DNA of 64,000 bases from Chitinophaga rhizosphaerae (lineage in GTDB: Bacteria > Bacteroidota > Bacteroidia > Chitinophagales > Chitinophagaceae): NCBI RefSeq assembly GCF_003958645.1, contig NZ_RXLO01000001.1:62001-126000 (forward strand), given 5' to 3'. Both the position numbers and the translations under genes were made by a program. Positions 25,706 through 34,907 of the stretch are shown here, piece after piece. Under the pieces are notes generated by a model. That model did not search any database, was not told the DNA's origin, and saw only the letters and a program-made list of their open reading frames with translations. Positions within the stretch are counted from its first letter, which is position 1, and the number at the start of each line of letters is the position of its first letter.

Positions 25706-26088
25706 ATAATTGATTCGCTGTCCGTATCATCGGAAGCCGGTTGCAAGTGAATGTCATACTACTTCAGTTTTATTGTTCAAGAATAAGTGAAATATCAATA
25801 CGATTGTTGTTCGAAATGCTGTTCATTTTGTTCATTTCGATAGTAGTGTTTATATACCTTTTATATGCTGAATGCTATGCTTTCGATGGCTGCGATGATG
25901 ATGAAAGCAGGGTTTACGGCATCCGGTCCGCGATGGAACATATTCGTCATGCTCATTCAGGATCTTCAACAGGAATCTCATAGGTAATCAGTTTTAGCAA
26001 CCAACGATACAGGAATTTCCCACACGAAAAATTTTCCGCCCGGCAATTATTTTTCCGGCACTTTTTTCCATTATCTTGGAACAGTTAA
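25706..26088. other. Intergenic region, 383 bases
   Basis: No recognisable RNA or repeat. It is AT-rich compared with the genes around it. A possible small membrane-protein ORF (25816-25983) is listed separately. A near-consensus -7 box (TATCTTGG) lies shortly before the next start codon. Confidence 0.5.
25816..25983 (+). CDS. Possible small single-pass membrane protein
   Basis: 55 residues from the ATG at 25816. The first 18 residues form one hydrophobic helix (MLFILFISIVVFIYLLYA), followed by an acidic cluster (GCDDDESR) and a soluble tail with His residues. No clear ribosome site, and the base composition is more AT-rich than true genes here, so it may be chance or a relic. Confidence 0.25.
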   Translation: MLFILFISIVVFIYLLYAECYAFDGCDDDESRVYGIRSAMEHIRHAHSGSSTGIS

Positions 26089-26937
26089 ATGTCTACGCTT
26101 ATGATCAACCGCAGAGATTTTATCGGCCTTTCGCTGAAAAGCATCGTCCTCATCGGCGCCGGTTCCGCGCTGCAGTCCTTTGCGCCGGGCCGCTTCGTCC
26201 TGCCTCCCCGCAAAAATGTGAAACTTCGCTTCGCACTGGCCTCCGACGGGCATTACGGCCAGCCGCAAACCACGTACGTCGAGCACCACAACGCCATGGT
26301 CCAACTCCTTAACAGGGAAGCCGCCGGCAGAGGGCTTGATTTCACCGTCGTCAACGGCGATGTATTCCACAACGATCCCGCACTCATTCATCCCGCAAAG
26401 GCCGCGTGGGACCAACTATCCACCAAATATTACGTCTCCCACGGCAATCACGACATGATCGGGGAACCCGAATGGGAAAAAGTATTCGGCACCCCCTGGC
26501 ACCACGATTTCACCTTCGGCAACAACGCCTTCATCGTCCTCAATACCGCCGATATCAAAGGCAAATATGTTTGTCCTGACCTGGACTGGACGCGCGATCA
26601 TCTCGCCAAACACAGCCATGCCAAAATCCTCTTCGTTATCCAGCATATCACCCCCGTGAAATGGACCGAGCACGGCATCGATTGCCCCGAATTGGTGGAC
26701 ATGTTCTCCAAACAGCAAAACCTCCGCGCCATATTCCACGGTCACGACCATGCGGAAGACGGCATGAAGGAAAAGAACGGCAAACACTATTTCTTCGATG
26801 GCCACCTCGGCGGCAGCTGGGGCGTGCCTTATTTCGGTTACCGCATCGTGGAAGTGCTCCGGAACGGAGATGTCCTCTGCTACCAGGTCAACCCCAAAGC
26901 CACGGACCCCGTCAATTCCACCACCGTCAAACGATAA
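26089..26937 (+). CDS. Exported calcineurin-like metallophosphoesterase
   Basis: 282 residues. The N-terminus carries a Tat-like signal ('NRRDFIGLSLKSIVLIGAG'); a second ATG at 26101 is equally possible. Metallophosphoesterase motifs occur in order: 'ASDGHYG' (Asp, His), 'VVNGDVFHND' (GD), 'SHGNHDMIG' (GNHD), 'IQHITPV' (His) and 'FHGHDHAED' (GHxH). All metal ligands look intact, unlike the variant in the 3000-4424 protein. Substrate unknown. The GH31 gene follows 88 bases later on the same strand. Confidence 0.9.
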   Translation: MSTLMINRRDFIGLSLKSIVLIGAGSALQSFAPGRFVLPPRKNVKLRFALASDGHYGQPQTTYVEHHNAMVQLLNREAAGRGLDFTVVNGDVFHNDPALIHPAKAAWDQLSTKYYVSHGNHDMIGEPEWEKVFGTPWHHDFTFGNNAFIVLNTADIKGKYVCPDLDWTRDHLAKHSHAKILFVIQHITPVKWTEHGIDCPELVDMFSKQQNLRAIFHGHDHAEDGMKEKNGKHYFFDGHLGGSWGVPYFGYRIVEVLRNGDVLCYQVNPKATDPVNSTTVKR

Positions 26938-27025
26938 CAGCATTTTCACCGACTTTGGCTGAATCTTCGCATGGCCGTGGCAAACCCGGAATATCTGATT
27001 ATCTTCTCGTCCAATTACCACGATT

Positions 27026-29167
27026 ATGAACATCAGATTTACATTGCCGCTGCTGTGCGGACTGCTTTGCCTGTCTACTTCCCTCAGCGCCCAATTACAA
27101 TGGCGGGAAGTAATGCCCGGCGTCTGGAAAGGCACTGCCGGCACTCCGGGCAAAGTGACCCTCCTCGGCATCGCCGGCGCTACGCCAGACAGCAACGCCC
27201 TCGCCAAACTCCCGTCGTCGGCCTTCCCGCTCGATCCCAACGAAATCGCCTTGAAGCTCGCAGACGGGAAAGTGTATCTCCGCTTCCCCCTCGAACGCAA
27301 CGAACAACTCTTCGGCCTCGGCCTCAATTTCAAAACCGTGAACCAGCGCGGCCGCGTCAGCCAGCTGCATGTAGACCACTACGGCGGAAAGGACGATGGC
27401 CGCACCCACGCGCCCGTGCCGCTGTACATTTCCTCCCGCGGCTACGGCGTGCTCGTGGACGCAGCGCGCTATATCACCGTTTACGCCGGCACCGCCGTAC
27501 GCGTGGATACCAAAAATCCGCCCGTCCTGCACGACCGCAACGGTAACAAGGACTGGGAATCCCAACCCTATTCCGACGCCGTGGAAATGCTCGTGCCGGC
27601 AGAAGGAGCGGAGGTCTACATTTTCGGCGGCCCCACGGCCATGAACGCCGTGCAGCGGTACAACCTCTTCAACGGCGGCGGATACCTGCCGCCCAAGTGG
27701 GGCCTGGGTTTCACGCAACGCGTGCCGACGATGTACAGCCAGGACGATATTATCCGCGAAGCGAAAGAATTCGAAGCCCACAACTTCCCGCTGGATTTTA
27801 TCGGCGTAGAACCGGGTTGGCATTCCATGGCGTATCCCTGCACGTTCGAGTGGGACGAAAAACGCTTCCCCGACCCCTCGGGTTTCGTTAAAAAACTGGG
27901 GAGCATGGGCGTGAAGGCCAATCTCTGGATCAATCCCTACGTTTCCCCCAAAAGCAGCCTCTATGCGCCCATCAAACCGCTGTCGGGTTCGCATACGGTA
28001 TGGAACGGCCTGGTGGCGGATTTTACCCTTCCGCAGGCGAAAGCCCTCTTCCGCGAGCACTTCATCAAAAACCATATTTCCCTCGGCGTGAGCGGTTATA
28101 AAATGGATGAGAACGATGGGTTCGATAAATGGCTCTGGCCCGATGTGGCCACCTTCCCGTCGGGCACGTCGGCCGAAGAGATGCGCCAGATCTATGGTCT
28201 TGCCATGCAACAAATGACCGACGAATGGTTCCGCGAACAAAACCGGCGGACGTACGGCCTGGTACGCGCGTCCAACGCCGGCGCCAGCCGATTTCCTTAT
28301 GTGATCTACAACGATTATTATTCCCATCCCGACTTCATCACCGCGCTGGTCAACAGCGGTTTCATCGGCGTGCTCTGGACCCCGGAAGTGCGTGCCTCCA
28401 AATCGGCAGAAGAATGGGTTCGGCGGATGCAGTCGGTATGTTTTTCGCCGATGGCCATGCTCAACGCCTGGGCAGACGGCACCAAGCCCTGGTCGTTCCC
28501 TGAAGTAGAAACCGCCGTGCAGGAAGTGGCCATGCTCCGCATGCAGCTCCTCCCGTACATTTATTCCACTTTCGCGCAATATAAATTCGAAGGAAAACCG
28601 CCTTTCCGGTCCATGAACCTCATCGACGGTTTCGCGTATACCGCCCAGGTGAGCGGCGGCAAGCTCGATGCCACGCTGAACCCGTACGAAGCCAAAACCC
28701 GCTCCGAACTGAAGGATCAGTATATGATGGGCGACAACATCATCGTGGCGCCCTTCTTCGCCGGCGATTCCGTGCGGAAAGTATACCTCCCGAAAGGCAA
28801 ATGGTATGATTTCTATACCGGCGAACTGGCAGGGGAAGACGGGGTGATCAGCGTGAAAGCGCGGCTCGACCGCATCCCGCTTTTCGTTCGCGACGGCGGG
28901 CTGATCCCCATGGTGCCCCCGCGCCGGCAGGCCCCGAAAGCAGGCGAGGTACTTCCGCTCGAAGTGCGGGTATACGGCAGCGCGCCCGGCTCGTTCGTAC
29001 TGTACGACGATGACGGCAATACCTTTGATTTCGAGAAAGGACAGTTCTCCAAAGTCTTGCTGAAAGCCGAAAACGGAAAGGGAAGCATGGAGAAGCCCGC
29101 TTCCGGGAAGCCCTTCGGCTACGCTCCCAAAGTCAAATGGATGTTCATGACCGCACAAGCGAAATAA
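27026..29167 (+). CDS. Exported glycoside hydrolase family 31 enzyme
   Basis: 713 residues with a signal peptide ending near 'SLSAQ' (residue 22). An N-terminal beta-sandwich (about 25-225) precedes the TIM barrel (about 230-560; 'KWGLGFTQRVPTMYSQDDI', 'FPLDFIGVEPGWHS') and C-terminal beta domains. The nucleophile is Asp361 in 'GYKMDENDGF'. The acid/base Asp is not in the usual SGDxxxxW form; 'YNDYYSHPDF' (about 430-440) occupies that region. GH31 enzymes act on alpha-glucosides, alpha-xylosides and related links; the substrate is uncertain. A strong terminator follows. Confidence 0.88.
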   Translation: MNIRFTLPLLCGLLCLSTSLSAQLQWREVMPGVWKGTAGTPGKVTLLGIAGATPDSNALAKLPSSAFPLDPNEIALKLADGKVYLRFPLERNEQLFGLGLNFKTVNQRGRVSQLHVDHYGGKDDGRTHAPVPLYISSRGYGVLVDAARYITVYAGTAVRVDTKNPPVLHDRNGNKDWESQPYSDAVEMLVPAEGAEVYIFGGPTAMNAVQRYNLFNGGGYLPPKWGLGFTQRVPTMYSQDDIIREAKEFEAHNFPLDFIGVEPGWHSMAYPCTFEWDEKRFPDPSGFVKKLGSMGVKANLWINPYVSPKSSLYAPIKPLSGSHTVWNGLVADFTLPQAKALFREHFIKNHISLGVSGYKMDENDGFDKWLWPDVATFPSGTSAEEMRQIYGLAMQQMTDEWFREQNRRTYGLVRASNAGASRFPYVIYNDYYSHPDFITALVNSGFIGVLWTPEVRASKSAEEWVRRMQSVCFSPMAMLNAWADGTKPWSFPEVETAVQEVAMLRMQLLPYIYSTFAQYKFEGKPPFRSMNLIDGFAYTAQVSGGKLDATLNPYEAKTRSELKDQYMMGDNIIVAPFFAGDSVRKVYLPKGKWYDFYTGELAGEDGVISVKARLDRIPLFVRDGGLIPMVPPRRQAPKAGEVLPLEVRVYGSAPGSFVLYDDDGNTFDFEKGQFSKVLLKAENGKGSMEKPASGKPFGYAPKVKWMFMTAQAK

Positions 29168-29192
29168 TCCGCCTTTTATCCCATTGATGCAG

Positions 29193-29240
29193 TAAAGAGC
29201 GATTTATTTCCCATATTGGGATATAAATCGCTCTTTATTT
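29193..29240. terminator. Long near-perfect hairpin, terminator of GH31
   Basis: A perfect 15-bp stem (29193-29207 with 29223-29237) continues inward as CCCA/TGGG around a TAT loop, then TTT. It ends only 7 bases before the ATG at 29245, leaving no room for a separate ribosome site. Confidence 0.85.
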
Positions 29241-29244
29241 GCAT

Positions 29245-30774
29245 ATGAAATCAACCTTAGCCGCAGCTTGCCTGCTTTGCTGCACTACCGTCTTTGCTCA
29301 AAAAGCTCAAAAACCGGCTCCGGAAGCGGAGAAAGCGGAAGCCGGCGCCGGCGTCGCCGAGCGGAAGCTCGAGATCGACCGCTCGGTAGTCACCACCCAC
29401 GAAGTCACCATTAAAGGCCAGCGCGTGCCGTATAAAGTCACCGCCGGCACACTGCCCGTTTGGGACGACGACGGTAAAACCATCGCCGGGGTGTTTTACA
29501 CCTATTTCGAGCGCACCGGTGTGGCCGACCCCGGCGCACGGCCGCTGGTATTCTCTTTCAACGGCGGGCCGGGAACGGCTTCCGTGTGGATGCAGATCGG
29601 GTATACCGGCCCGCGGGTGCTGAAAATCGACGACGAAGGGTATCCCGTGCAGCCGTACGGACTGAAAGACAATCCCCATTCCATCCTCGACGTGGCCGAT
29701 ATCGTGTATGTAGACCCCGTGAACACGGGATTCTCGCGCATGGCCAATAAAGACGTGCAGGGATCGAAATTTTTCGGGGTGAACCAGGACGTGAAATACC
29801 TCGCCGAGTGGATCAGTACTTTCATTACGCGGAACAAACGCTGGGCCAGCCCCAAATACCTCGTGGGCGAAAGCTACGGGACCACCCGCGTGTCCGGACT
29901 GGCGCTGGAACTGCAGAATTCCCAATGGATCTACGTGAACGGTGTGGTCCTCGTATCGCCCACGGAGCTGGGGATCGAGCGGAACGGCCCTGCGGAAGCT
30001 GCCCTTCGTTTGCCGTACTTCGCGGCTACGGCGTGGTACCACAAAGCCCTCACGCCCGAATTGCAGCAGAAAGACCTCAATGCCATGCTCCCGGAAGTGG
30101 AAGATTTCACCATCCGCGAATACCTGCCTGCACTGGCGCTCGGCGGTAATCTGCCCGAAGGGAAAAGAAAGGAGATCGCCGCGAAAGTGGCGCGTTATGC
30201 CGGTATTTCCGAAAAAGTGGTGTTGCAGAACAATCTCGATATTTCGCCGAATTTCTTCTGGAAAGAACTACTCCGCGACCGCGGCTACACCGTTGGCCGG
30301 CTGGATTCCCGCTACCTGGGGATCGATAAAAAAGACGCCGGACAGGGTGTGGATTACAACGCGGAACTGACTTCCTGGCTGCATTCCTTCACCCCGGCCA
30401 TCAATATCTACATCCGCGAGGAGCTGAAATACAAGACCGACCTGAAGTACAATATGTTCGGGCCCGTTTGGCCCTGGGACCAGTCCAACAACCGGACCGG
30501 CGAGAATCTCCGCCAGGCCATGGCCCAGAACCCTTACCTGCACGTGTTCGTACAAAGCGGGTATTACGACGGCGCCTGCGATTATTTCAACGCCAAATAC
30601 AACCTCTGGCAAATGGACCCCGGCGGCAAGCTGAAAAACCGGATGTCGTTCGAAGGATATCGCAGCGGACATATGATGTACCTGCGGAAAGACGACCTGG
30701 CAACCAGCAACGAGCATCTGCGCCAGTTCATCCTCAAATCCATCCCGAAAGAGGGGCAGGCCGCCAAATACTGA
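29245..30774 (+). CDS. Exported S10 family serine carboxypeptidase-like protein
   Basis: 509 residues from the ATG at 29245 (a TTG six bases earlier is less likely). Signal peptide to about residue 19, then a Lys/Glu/Ala-rich linker. Alpha/beta-hydrolase landmarks: 'VFSFNGGPGTASVWMQIGYT' oxyanion region, nucleophile Ser210 in GESYGT, Asp442 in 'SGYYDGACDY', and His476 in 'YRSGHMMY', the S10 catalytic triad. The enzyme probably trims C-terminal residues of peptides in the periplasm. The start lies right behind a terminator hairpin. A terminator also follows the gene. Confidence 0.9.
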   Translation: MKSTLAAACLLCCTTVFAQKAQKPAPEAEKAEAGAGVAERKLEIDRSVVTTHEVTIKGQRVPYKVTAGTLPVWDDDGKTIAGVFYTYFERTGVADPGARPLVFSFNGGPGTASVWMQIGYTGPRVLKIDDEGYPVQPYGLKDNPHSILDVADIVYVDPVNTGFSRMANKDVQGSKFFGVNQDVKYLAEWISTFITRNKRWASPKYLVGESYGTTRVSGLALELQNSQWIYVNGVVLVSPTELGIERNGPAEAALRLPYFAATAWYHKALTPELQQKDLNAMLPEVEDFTIREYLPALALGGNLPEGKRKEIAAKVARYAGISEKVVLQNNLDISPNFFWKELLRDRGYTVGRLDSRYLGIDKKDAGQGVDYNAELTSWLHSFTPAINIYIREELKYKTDLKYNMFGPVWPWDQSNNRTGENLRQAMAQNPYLHVFVQSGYYDGACDYFNAKYNLWQMDPGGKLKNRMSFEGYRSGHMMYLRKDDLATSNEHLRQFILKSIPKEGQAAKY

Positions 30775-30793
30775 TCTGTTCAAAAGATAATTC

Positions 30794-30824
30794 AAACCGT
30801 CACTCAATGGGTGGCGGTTTTTTT
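30794..30824 (+). terminator. Terminator after the S10 peptidase gene
   Basis: AAACCGTCAC (30794-30803) pairs with GTGGCGGTTT (30811-30820) with one G-T pair and a 7-nt loop, then a T-run. It also stands at the 3' end of the convergent dinB gene. Confidence 0.8.
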
Positions 30825-30844
30825 ATGTAACTGGAAAGGAGAAA

Positions 30845-31921
30845 TCAAAAAAGGGAAAGCTGGGGCGTATCCGGGCGCTCGTCGTTGAAGTTGGAGACGG
30901 TGATGCCGAGCAGGCGGATTTTGGCGCCTTCTTCTTCCGGTTCGGTTTTGGCGAGGAGTTGTTTCGCGGCGCCGGCAATGGTTTCCATGTCGGAAATAGG
31001 GTGGATGGCGGAATGGTTCCGCGTGATCTGCCGGAAATCGCTGTATTTCACTTTCAGGGTAACGGTGCGGCCTTTGAGTTGATGCTTTTCCAGGCGGGAA
31101 GCTACTTTAACGGCCAGTTTATCCAGCTCCGGGTTCATTTCGGCGAGAGTGGTGAGGTCGTGCGGGAAGGTGTCTTCCGCGCCGACGGACTTCGTTTCGC
31201 GATGGGGCTGTACGGCCCGGTCGTCTTGCCCCCGAACGATGCGGAAGTAGAACCGGCCTGCTTTCCCGAAGTGCTGGACGAGATCGTTTTCCGACAGTTT
31301 TTTCAGGTCGGCGCCTTTGAATAATCCCATCCGCTGCATCTTGTCGGCCGTTACTTTCCCCACCCCGAAAAACTTTTCCACGGGCAGATTTTCCATGAAG
31401 GTTTCGACCTGTGAGGGGGCGATGAAAGTAAGGCCGTCGGGCTTTTGCATATCCGATGCGATCTTGGCCACGAATTTATTGATGGAAACACCGGCCGAGG
31501 CGGTGAGGCCTAGCTCATCGCGGATCGCCTGTTTGATTTGCCGGGCGATGGCGATGGCGGAACCGATATTGCGTTTGTCGAGGGTAACGTCGAGATAGGC
31601 TTCGTCCAGCGAAAGCGGTTCGATGAGGTCGGTATAGCGTTGGAAGATGGAGCGGACGTGGCGGGAAACGTCGCGGTACACATCGAACCGGGGATATACG
31701 AAAACGATCTGGGGGCAAAGTTGCAGGGCTCTTTTGGAGGGCATGGCGGAGCGAACGCCGAATTTTCTTGCTTCGTAGCTGGCCGTAGCCACCACTCCGC
31801 CACGCCCTTCCGGTGAGCCGCCCACGGCAATGGGTTTGCCGCGGTACTCCGGATGGTCGCGCTGCTCCACCGATGCGTAGAAGGCATCCATGTCGATATG
31901 AATGATTTTGCGGAGCGTCAT
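30845..31921 (-). CDS. dinB: DNA polymerase IV (Y-family)
   Basis: 358 residues, normal for DinB. N-terminal catalytic block 'IIHIDMDAFYASVEQRDHPE' holds the first metal Asp; 'EPLSLDEAYLDVT' holds the second acidic pair; helix-hairpin-helix 'FFGVGKVTADKMQRMGLFKG' follows, then the little-finger domain with 'GRTVTLKVKYSDF'. The C-terminus ends in 'QLSLF', a beta-clamp binding motif. It performs translesion synthesis in the cytoplasm. Just before the ATG is TAAATTGCGGAC, similar to the leader of the TSUP gene, hinting at a leaderless message. Confidence 0.96.
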   Translation of the reverse strand: MTLRKIIHIDMDAFYASVEQRDHPEYRGKPIAVGGSPEGRGGVVATASYEARKFGVRSAMPSKRALQLCPQIVFVYPRFDVYRDVSRHVRSIFQRYTDLIEPLSLDEAYLDVTLDKRNIGSAIAIARQIKQAIRDELGLTASAGVSINKFVAKIASDMQKPDGLTFIAPSQVETFMENLPVEKFFGVGKVTADKMQRMGLFKGADLKKLSENDLVQHFGKAGRFYFRIVRGQDDRAVQPHRETKSVGAEDTFPHDLTTLAEMNPELDKLAVKVASRLEKHQLKGRTVTLKVKYSDFRQITRNHSAIHPISDMETIAGAAKQLLAKTEPEEEGAKIRLLGITVSNFNDERPDTPQLSLF

Positions 31922-31968
31922 GTCCGCAATTTACGCAAGAAACGGGAAGGTGCAGCGCAACCCTGGGG

Positions 31969-32283
31969 TCAGCGAGCGGAGTATTTCGGCATTACGAGCA
32001 GCTTTACGACCGTGTGGGCGATCGCGGATAGGCCAAGCGCCACCACCAGGATCAGCCAGCGCTTCACGGGCGTATCGAACACGTCCATCACTTCGGAAAT
32101 CCCCTTACCGGCAAACAGCGTAGTCATGGCAAAAAGAATAATCCCGCAGATCCAGAGGGTCAGGTGAGACCAGAGGTACTTTTTGCGGTTGTAGCTGTCT
32201 TTTCCGAAGGAAGTGAAAAGGAGAAGAACGTGTGCGACAAAAAACAGGGCCGCTGCTGCGGCGAGCAAAACAAATGGAGTCAT
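31969..32283 (-). CDS. Small membrane protein, three helices
   Basis: 104 residues. Hydrophobic segments at about 3-23, 40-60 and 77-97 with short basic loops ('DSYNRKKYLWSH'). No catalytic motif and no family I recognise. It is on the same strand as dinB with a 47-base gap, upstream of it, so it could be cotranscribed with the polymerase. Divergent from the DUF4251 gene. Confidence 0.7.
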   Translation of the reverse strand: MTPFVLLAAAAALFFVAHVLLLFTSFGKDSYNRKKYLWSHLTLWICGIILFAMTTLFAGKGISEVMDVFDTPVKRWLILVVALGLSAIAHTVVKLLVMPKYSAR

Positions 32284-32384
32284 AGCATCAGGTGTTTAAG
32301 GATATAGTACCCCAATATAAGGAATCCCGACAACATTTATGGCCCACCTTTTGTTCTTCCTGTAATATTTCTAAACCGTTTTCT

Positions 32385-32888
32385 ATGCGTATTCTGAACA
32401 CGATCCCTGTCTGGTTCCTGACGCTCACGGCGTTAGCCTGTTCCTCCACGCAACAGTTGCCTGCTTCCAGCGCGGACAATATTAAATCCATCGTTCCCGG
32501 CCGTTCCTTTGTTTTCAGGGTGCAGACCGTTTTGCCGATGAGCGGCAGAACGCGGCAGGTAGCGGGGGATGGGTATGAAGTGATCATTTCGAAAGACACG
32601 GTAAATTCCTACCTGCCGTTTTTCGGACGGGCTTATACCGCACCGATAGACCCCTCGCGCAACGGTCTCGACTTTATCTCCACCGATTTCGAATATACCG
32701 AAACGGCGGGCAGGAATGGCGGCTGGGAGATCACGATCAAACCCCGCGACAACCGCGATGTGCAGCAAATGAATTTTACGATTTCGGAGAACGGGTATGC
32801 GTCGCTGCAGGTCACGAACAATAACCGGTCGCCCATTTCGTATAACGGCATCATTACGGCCGAAAGCAGCCGCAAGCGGAAGAAATAG
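32385..32888 (+). CDS. DUF4251 family lipoprotein
   Basis: 167 residues from the ATG at 32385. Lipoprotein signal with lipobox 'LALAC'-like 'LTALACSS' (Cys about 19). The mature part carries the DUF4251 pattern: 'GRSFVFRVQTVLPMSGRTRQ', 'YEVIISKDTVNSYLPFFGRA', 'FTISENGYASLQVTNNNRSP'. It is a periplasmic or outer membrane beta-sandwich of unknown function, common in Bacteroidota. The longer in-frame start at 32292 would bury the signal, so it is rejected. Confidence 0.85.
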   Translation: MRILNTIPVWFLTLTALACSSTQQLPASSADNIKSIVPGRSFVFRVQTVLPMSGRTRQVAGDGYEVIISKDTVNSYLPFFGRAYTAPIDPSRNGLDFISTDFEYTETAGRNGGWEITIKPRDNRDVQQMNFTISENGYASLQVTNNNRSPISYNGIITAESSRKRKK

Positions 32889-32969
32889 CGGTAAGCCAGG
32901 CGCAAGGGGGCGGCGAAGGGAACATCTCCTCCGTGCATTCCGGATGTTGATGGGCTGCCCGCCCGCGCA

Positions 32970-34130
32970 TCACCTGCTGGCGGAAACTGCGGGGAATTCC
33001 AGCAGCCTGCTGCCGGGGCGCTGGCTTTCATAATCCAGTCTGATCCAGTTGGCGTCTTTCACTTTCCCGATCACCCGGGCTTCGTCCAGCACGCCGTCCC
33101 AATAACGGCCGCCTTTTTCCGGAAACTGGCTCTGGTTGCCGATCCCCACGGGATGATCGTCCGTTTTCCAGGGCGTATCGAATTTCTCCGTTTTTTCCAG
33201 CCTGCCATTGACGTACAGGTGAACGTACGGGAAATCATGCACCCCTGTGATGTGGTACCATTGTTTCAGCCGCATGTCCGTTTTGCCGACCACGCAAAGA
33301 TCGCCCCGCGGCGAGGCCCTTTCCACGCAAATCTCGATCAGGTCCGCTTCCGGCTGGTGCCAGTTGCGGATGCCGAACTTCTGCAACCGCCACGAATTAT
33401 CGCCTTTGGCAAACATGGTTTCGTAGCCCGGAAGCACCCTTTTGGCTTCGTCGCCCGCATTGGAATAACTATCGGCATTCGCCCAGATGGAAAACGTCAT
33501 TCGCTCCACGAGATCGAACAACTTGCGCTTGTCGCCGTCTACCCTGATCCATTGCCTTTCGGGATACCGGAAGCGCTGCGCCTTGCCCAGCACGCCTTTC
33601 ACGGTACTGTAGGGCATCATGTTGACGCCGGTGGCGTTCGCCTCGTTGGCGGTGGCGTCTGCATATCCGCCGGGCAGGGTGTTGCCGGGTTCCTGGAGGT
33701 GCCAAACGCCGGTGAAGCCGTCGGAAACGGGGAAGACGTCGGCGGGGCGGTCGGCCGCTGCCGCGGAAGCATTGCCCCAGTGCATGTAGATGGTCTGTTT
33801 GCGGCTGTTCCCTTTTACGAGGGGGATGCGGACCCATACGAGGGCTTCCCTGCCCGCGGGGTCCCACCATTCGATACTCTGCGGCAGGAAAGGCCCGTCG
33901 GGCGTTTCGGAAAACCGTATGTCTGCGCCGTTTGCGATAGCGGCGGAAAAGTTGAAATTGGACGCGTTGAGGGAAACCGCCAGCGGATAGCCCGCCACAT
34001 CCCCGGGAACATTGGCCCCGGAAGCGGTCGTGTTCAGGCGGATAGCGGCACTGTAGCTCCAGCCGCCGCGCTGTGCAAATGCCGTTTGGGCCAGCATGAG
34101 CAAAATCAAAGGGAAAACAAGTCGTTTCAT
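32970..34130 (-). CDS. Exported DUF2341 plus LamG (concanavalin-like) protein
   Basis: 386 residues from the ATG at 34130, which begins a signal peptide ('LVFPLILLMLAQTAFAQ'). A DUF2341 domain lies at about 50-120 ('ADIRFSETPDGPFLPQSIEW', 'LVWVRIPLVKGNS', 'QTIYMHWGN'), then a LamG-like sandwich at about 140-370 ('GVWHLQEPG', 'MTFSIWANADSYS', 'QWYHITGVHDFPYVHLYVNG', 'GVLDEARV'). The combination is typical of surface or periplasmic glycan-binding proteins. No transport genes adjoin it. Confidence 0.85.
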   Translation of the reverse strand: MKRLVFPLILLMLAQTAFAQRGGWSYSAAIRLNTTASGANVPGDVAGYPLAVSLNASNFNFSAAIANGADIRFSETPDGPFLPQSIEWWDPAGREALVWVRIPLVKGNSRKQTIYMHWGNASAAAADRPADVFPVSDGFTGVWHLQEPGNTLPGGYADATANEANATGVNMMPYSTVKGVLGKAQRFRYPERQWIRVDGDKRKLFDLVERMTFSIWANADSYSNAGDEAKRVLPGYETMFAKGDNSWRLQKFGIRNWHQPEADLIEICVERASPRGDLCVVGKTDMRLKQWYHITGVHDFPYVHLYVNGRLEKTEKFDTPWKTDDHPVGIGNQSQFPEKGGRYWDGVLDEARVIGKVKDANWIRLDYESQRPGSRLLEFPAVSASR

Positions 34131-34331
34131 AATATGGAAAGCGGAAGATACTAATTTATCTTTTCTTCCCCGCAACAGAACCTCCGCGACCCCCGCCGCG
34201 TTATAACGGAAGCGGTTAAACGCATACGAATGGTAACCGATCTAGCCCAAAGAATCCCGGGTAAGAACTTTAGGCTGAATCGGAAAGAAATAATACTTTC
34301 GTGTTATGTATCACCACCAAATATCCTTTGC

Positions 34332-34823
34332 ATGAAAAACAGGAAAACCTTTTTGCTGGTCCTGCTGCTCTGTGGCAGCTTCACCGCCAGCGCGCAATTA
34401 AAACGGTTCAGTATCGGTCCATATGTGGAAGCCGGCTTCCCGGTCGGGGATTTCAGCAAAACCAACAACACCGGCTATGGCATTGGCCTTAATGCAGACA
34501 TCAAGCTGGTAGCAGGTTTCGGCGTGACGGGGTCTGTCGGTTACATGCGTTTCGGCGGCAAGTCGGAAAATAATATCGATTATCCTAACGTGGCGGCCGT
34601 TCCCGTTCGCATCGGCCTCAAATACAAACTCATTTCCATCCTGTACGTGAAGGCGGAAGCAGGTGCGGCCAACTATACCGGCGATCTCGACGGTTCGGCG
34701 TTCCTTTTTGCGCCGGGCGTAGGCATCCGCGTGCTGGGGCTCGATGTGCAGGCCAAATGGGAGGGGTGGTTTAAGAACGGCACCAGCAGCTTCTTCGGGC
34801 TGAAGGCCGGTTATAATTTCTAG
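34332..34823 (+). CDS. Small outer membrane beta-barrel protein
   Basis: 163 residues. Signal peptide to about residue 22 ('SFTASAQ'), then eight amphipathic strands ('FSIGPYVEAGFPVGDFSK', 'GYGIGLNADIKLVAGFGVTG', 'VPVRIGLKYKLISILYVKAE') ending in Phe ('GLKAGYNF'), as an OmpW/OprF-like eight-stranded barrel would. Function unknown. A terminator follows that is shared with the convergent DsbA-like gene. Confidence 0.8.
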   Translation: MKNRKTFLLVLLLCGSFTASAQLKRFSIGPYVEAGFPVGDFSKTNNTGYGIGLNADIKLVAGFGVTGSVGYMRFGGKSENNIDYPNVAAVPVRIGLKYKLISILYVKAEAGAANYTGDLDGSAFLFAPGVGIRVLGLDVQAKWEGWFKNGTSSFFGLKAGYNF

Positions 34824-34842
34824 TAGATTATCCCAAATCGGG

Positions 34843-34890
34843 AAAGCCTTCCGGCGCAGGTATCAACACCAGCGCAGGAAGGCTTTTTCT
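34843..34890. terminator. Bidirectional terminator
   Basis: AAAGCCTTCC (34843-34852) pairs perfectly with GGAAGGCTTT (34877-34886) across a 24-nt loop that can pair further inside; T-run on the right. Shared by two convergent genes. Confidence 0.75.
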
Positions 34891-34907
34891 ATGGGGAACG
34901 ATCATGT

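Noticed and set aside
27095-29158. 687-codon antisense ORF over the GH31 gene
   Set aside because: Shadow of a GC-rich reading frame; no domain pattern, while the sense strand is a full GH31 protein.
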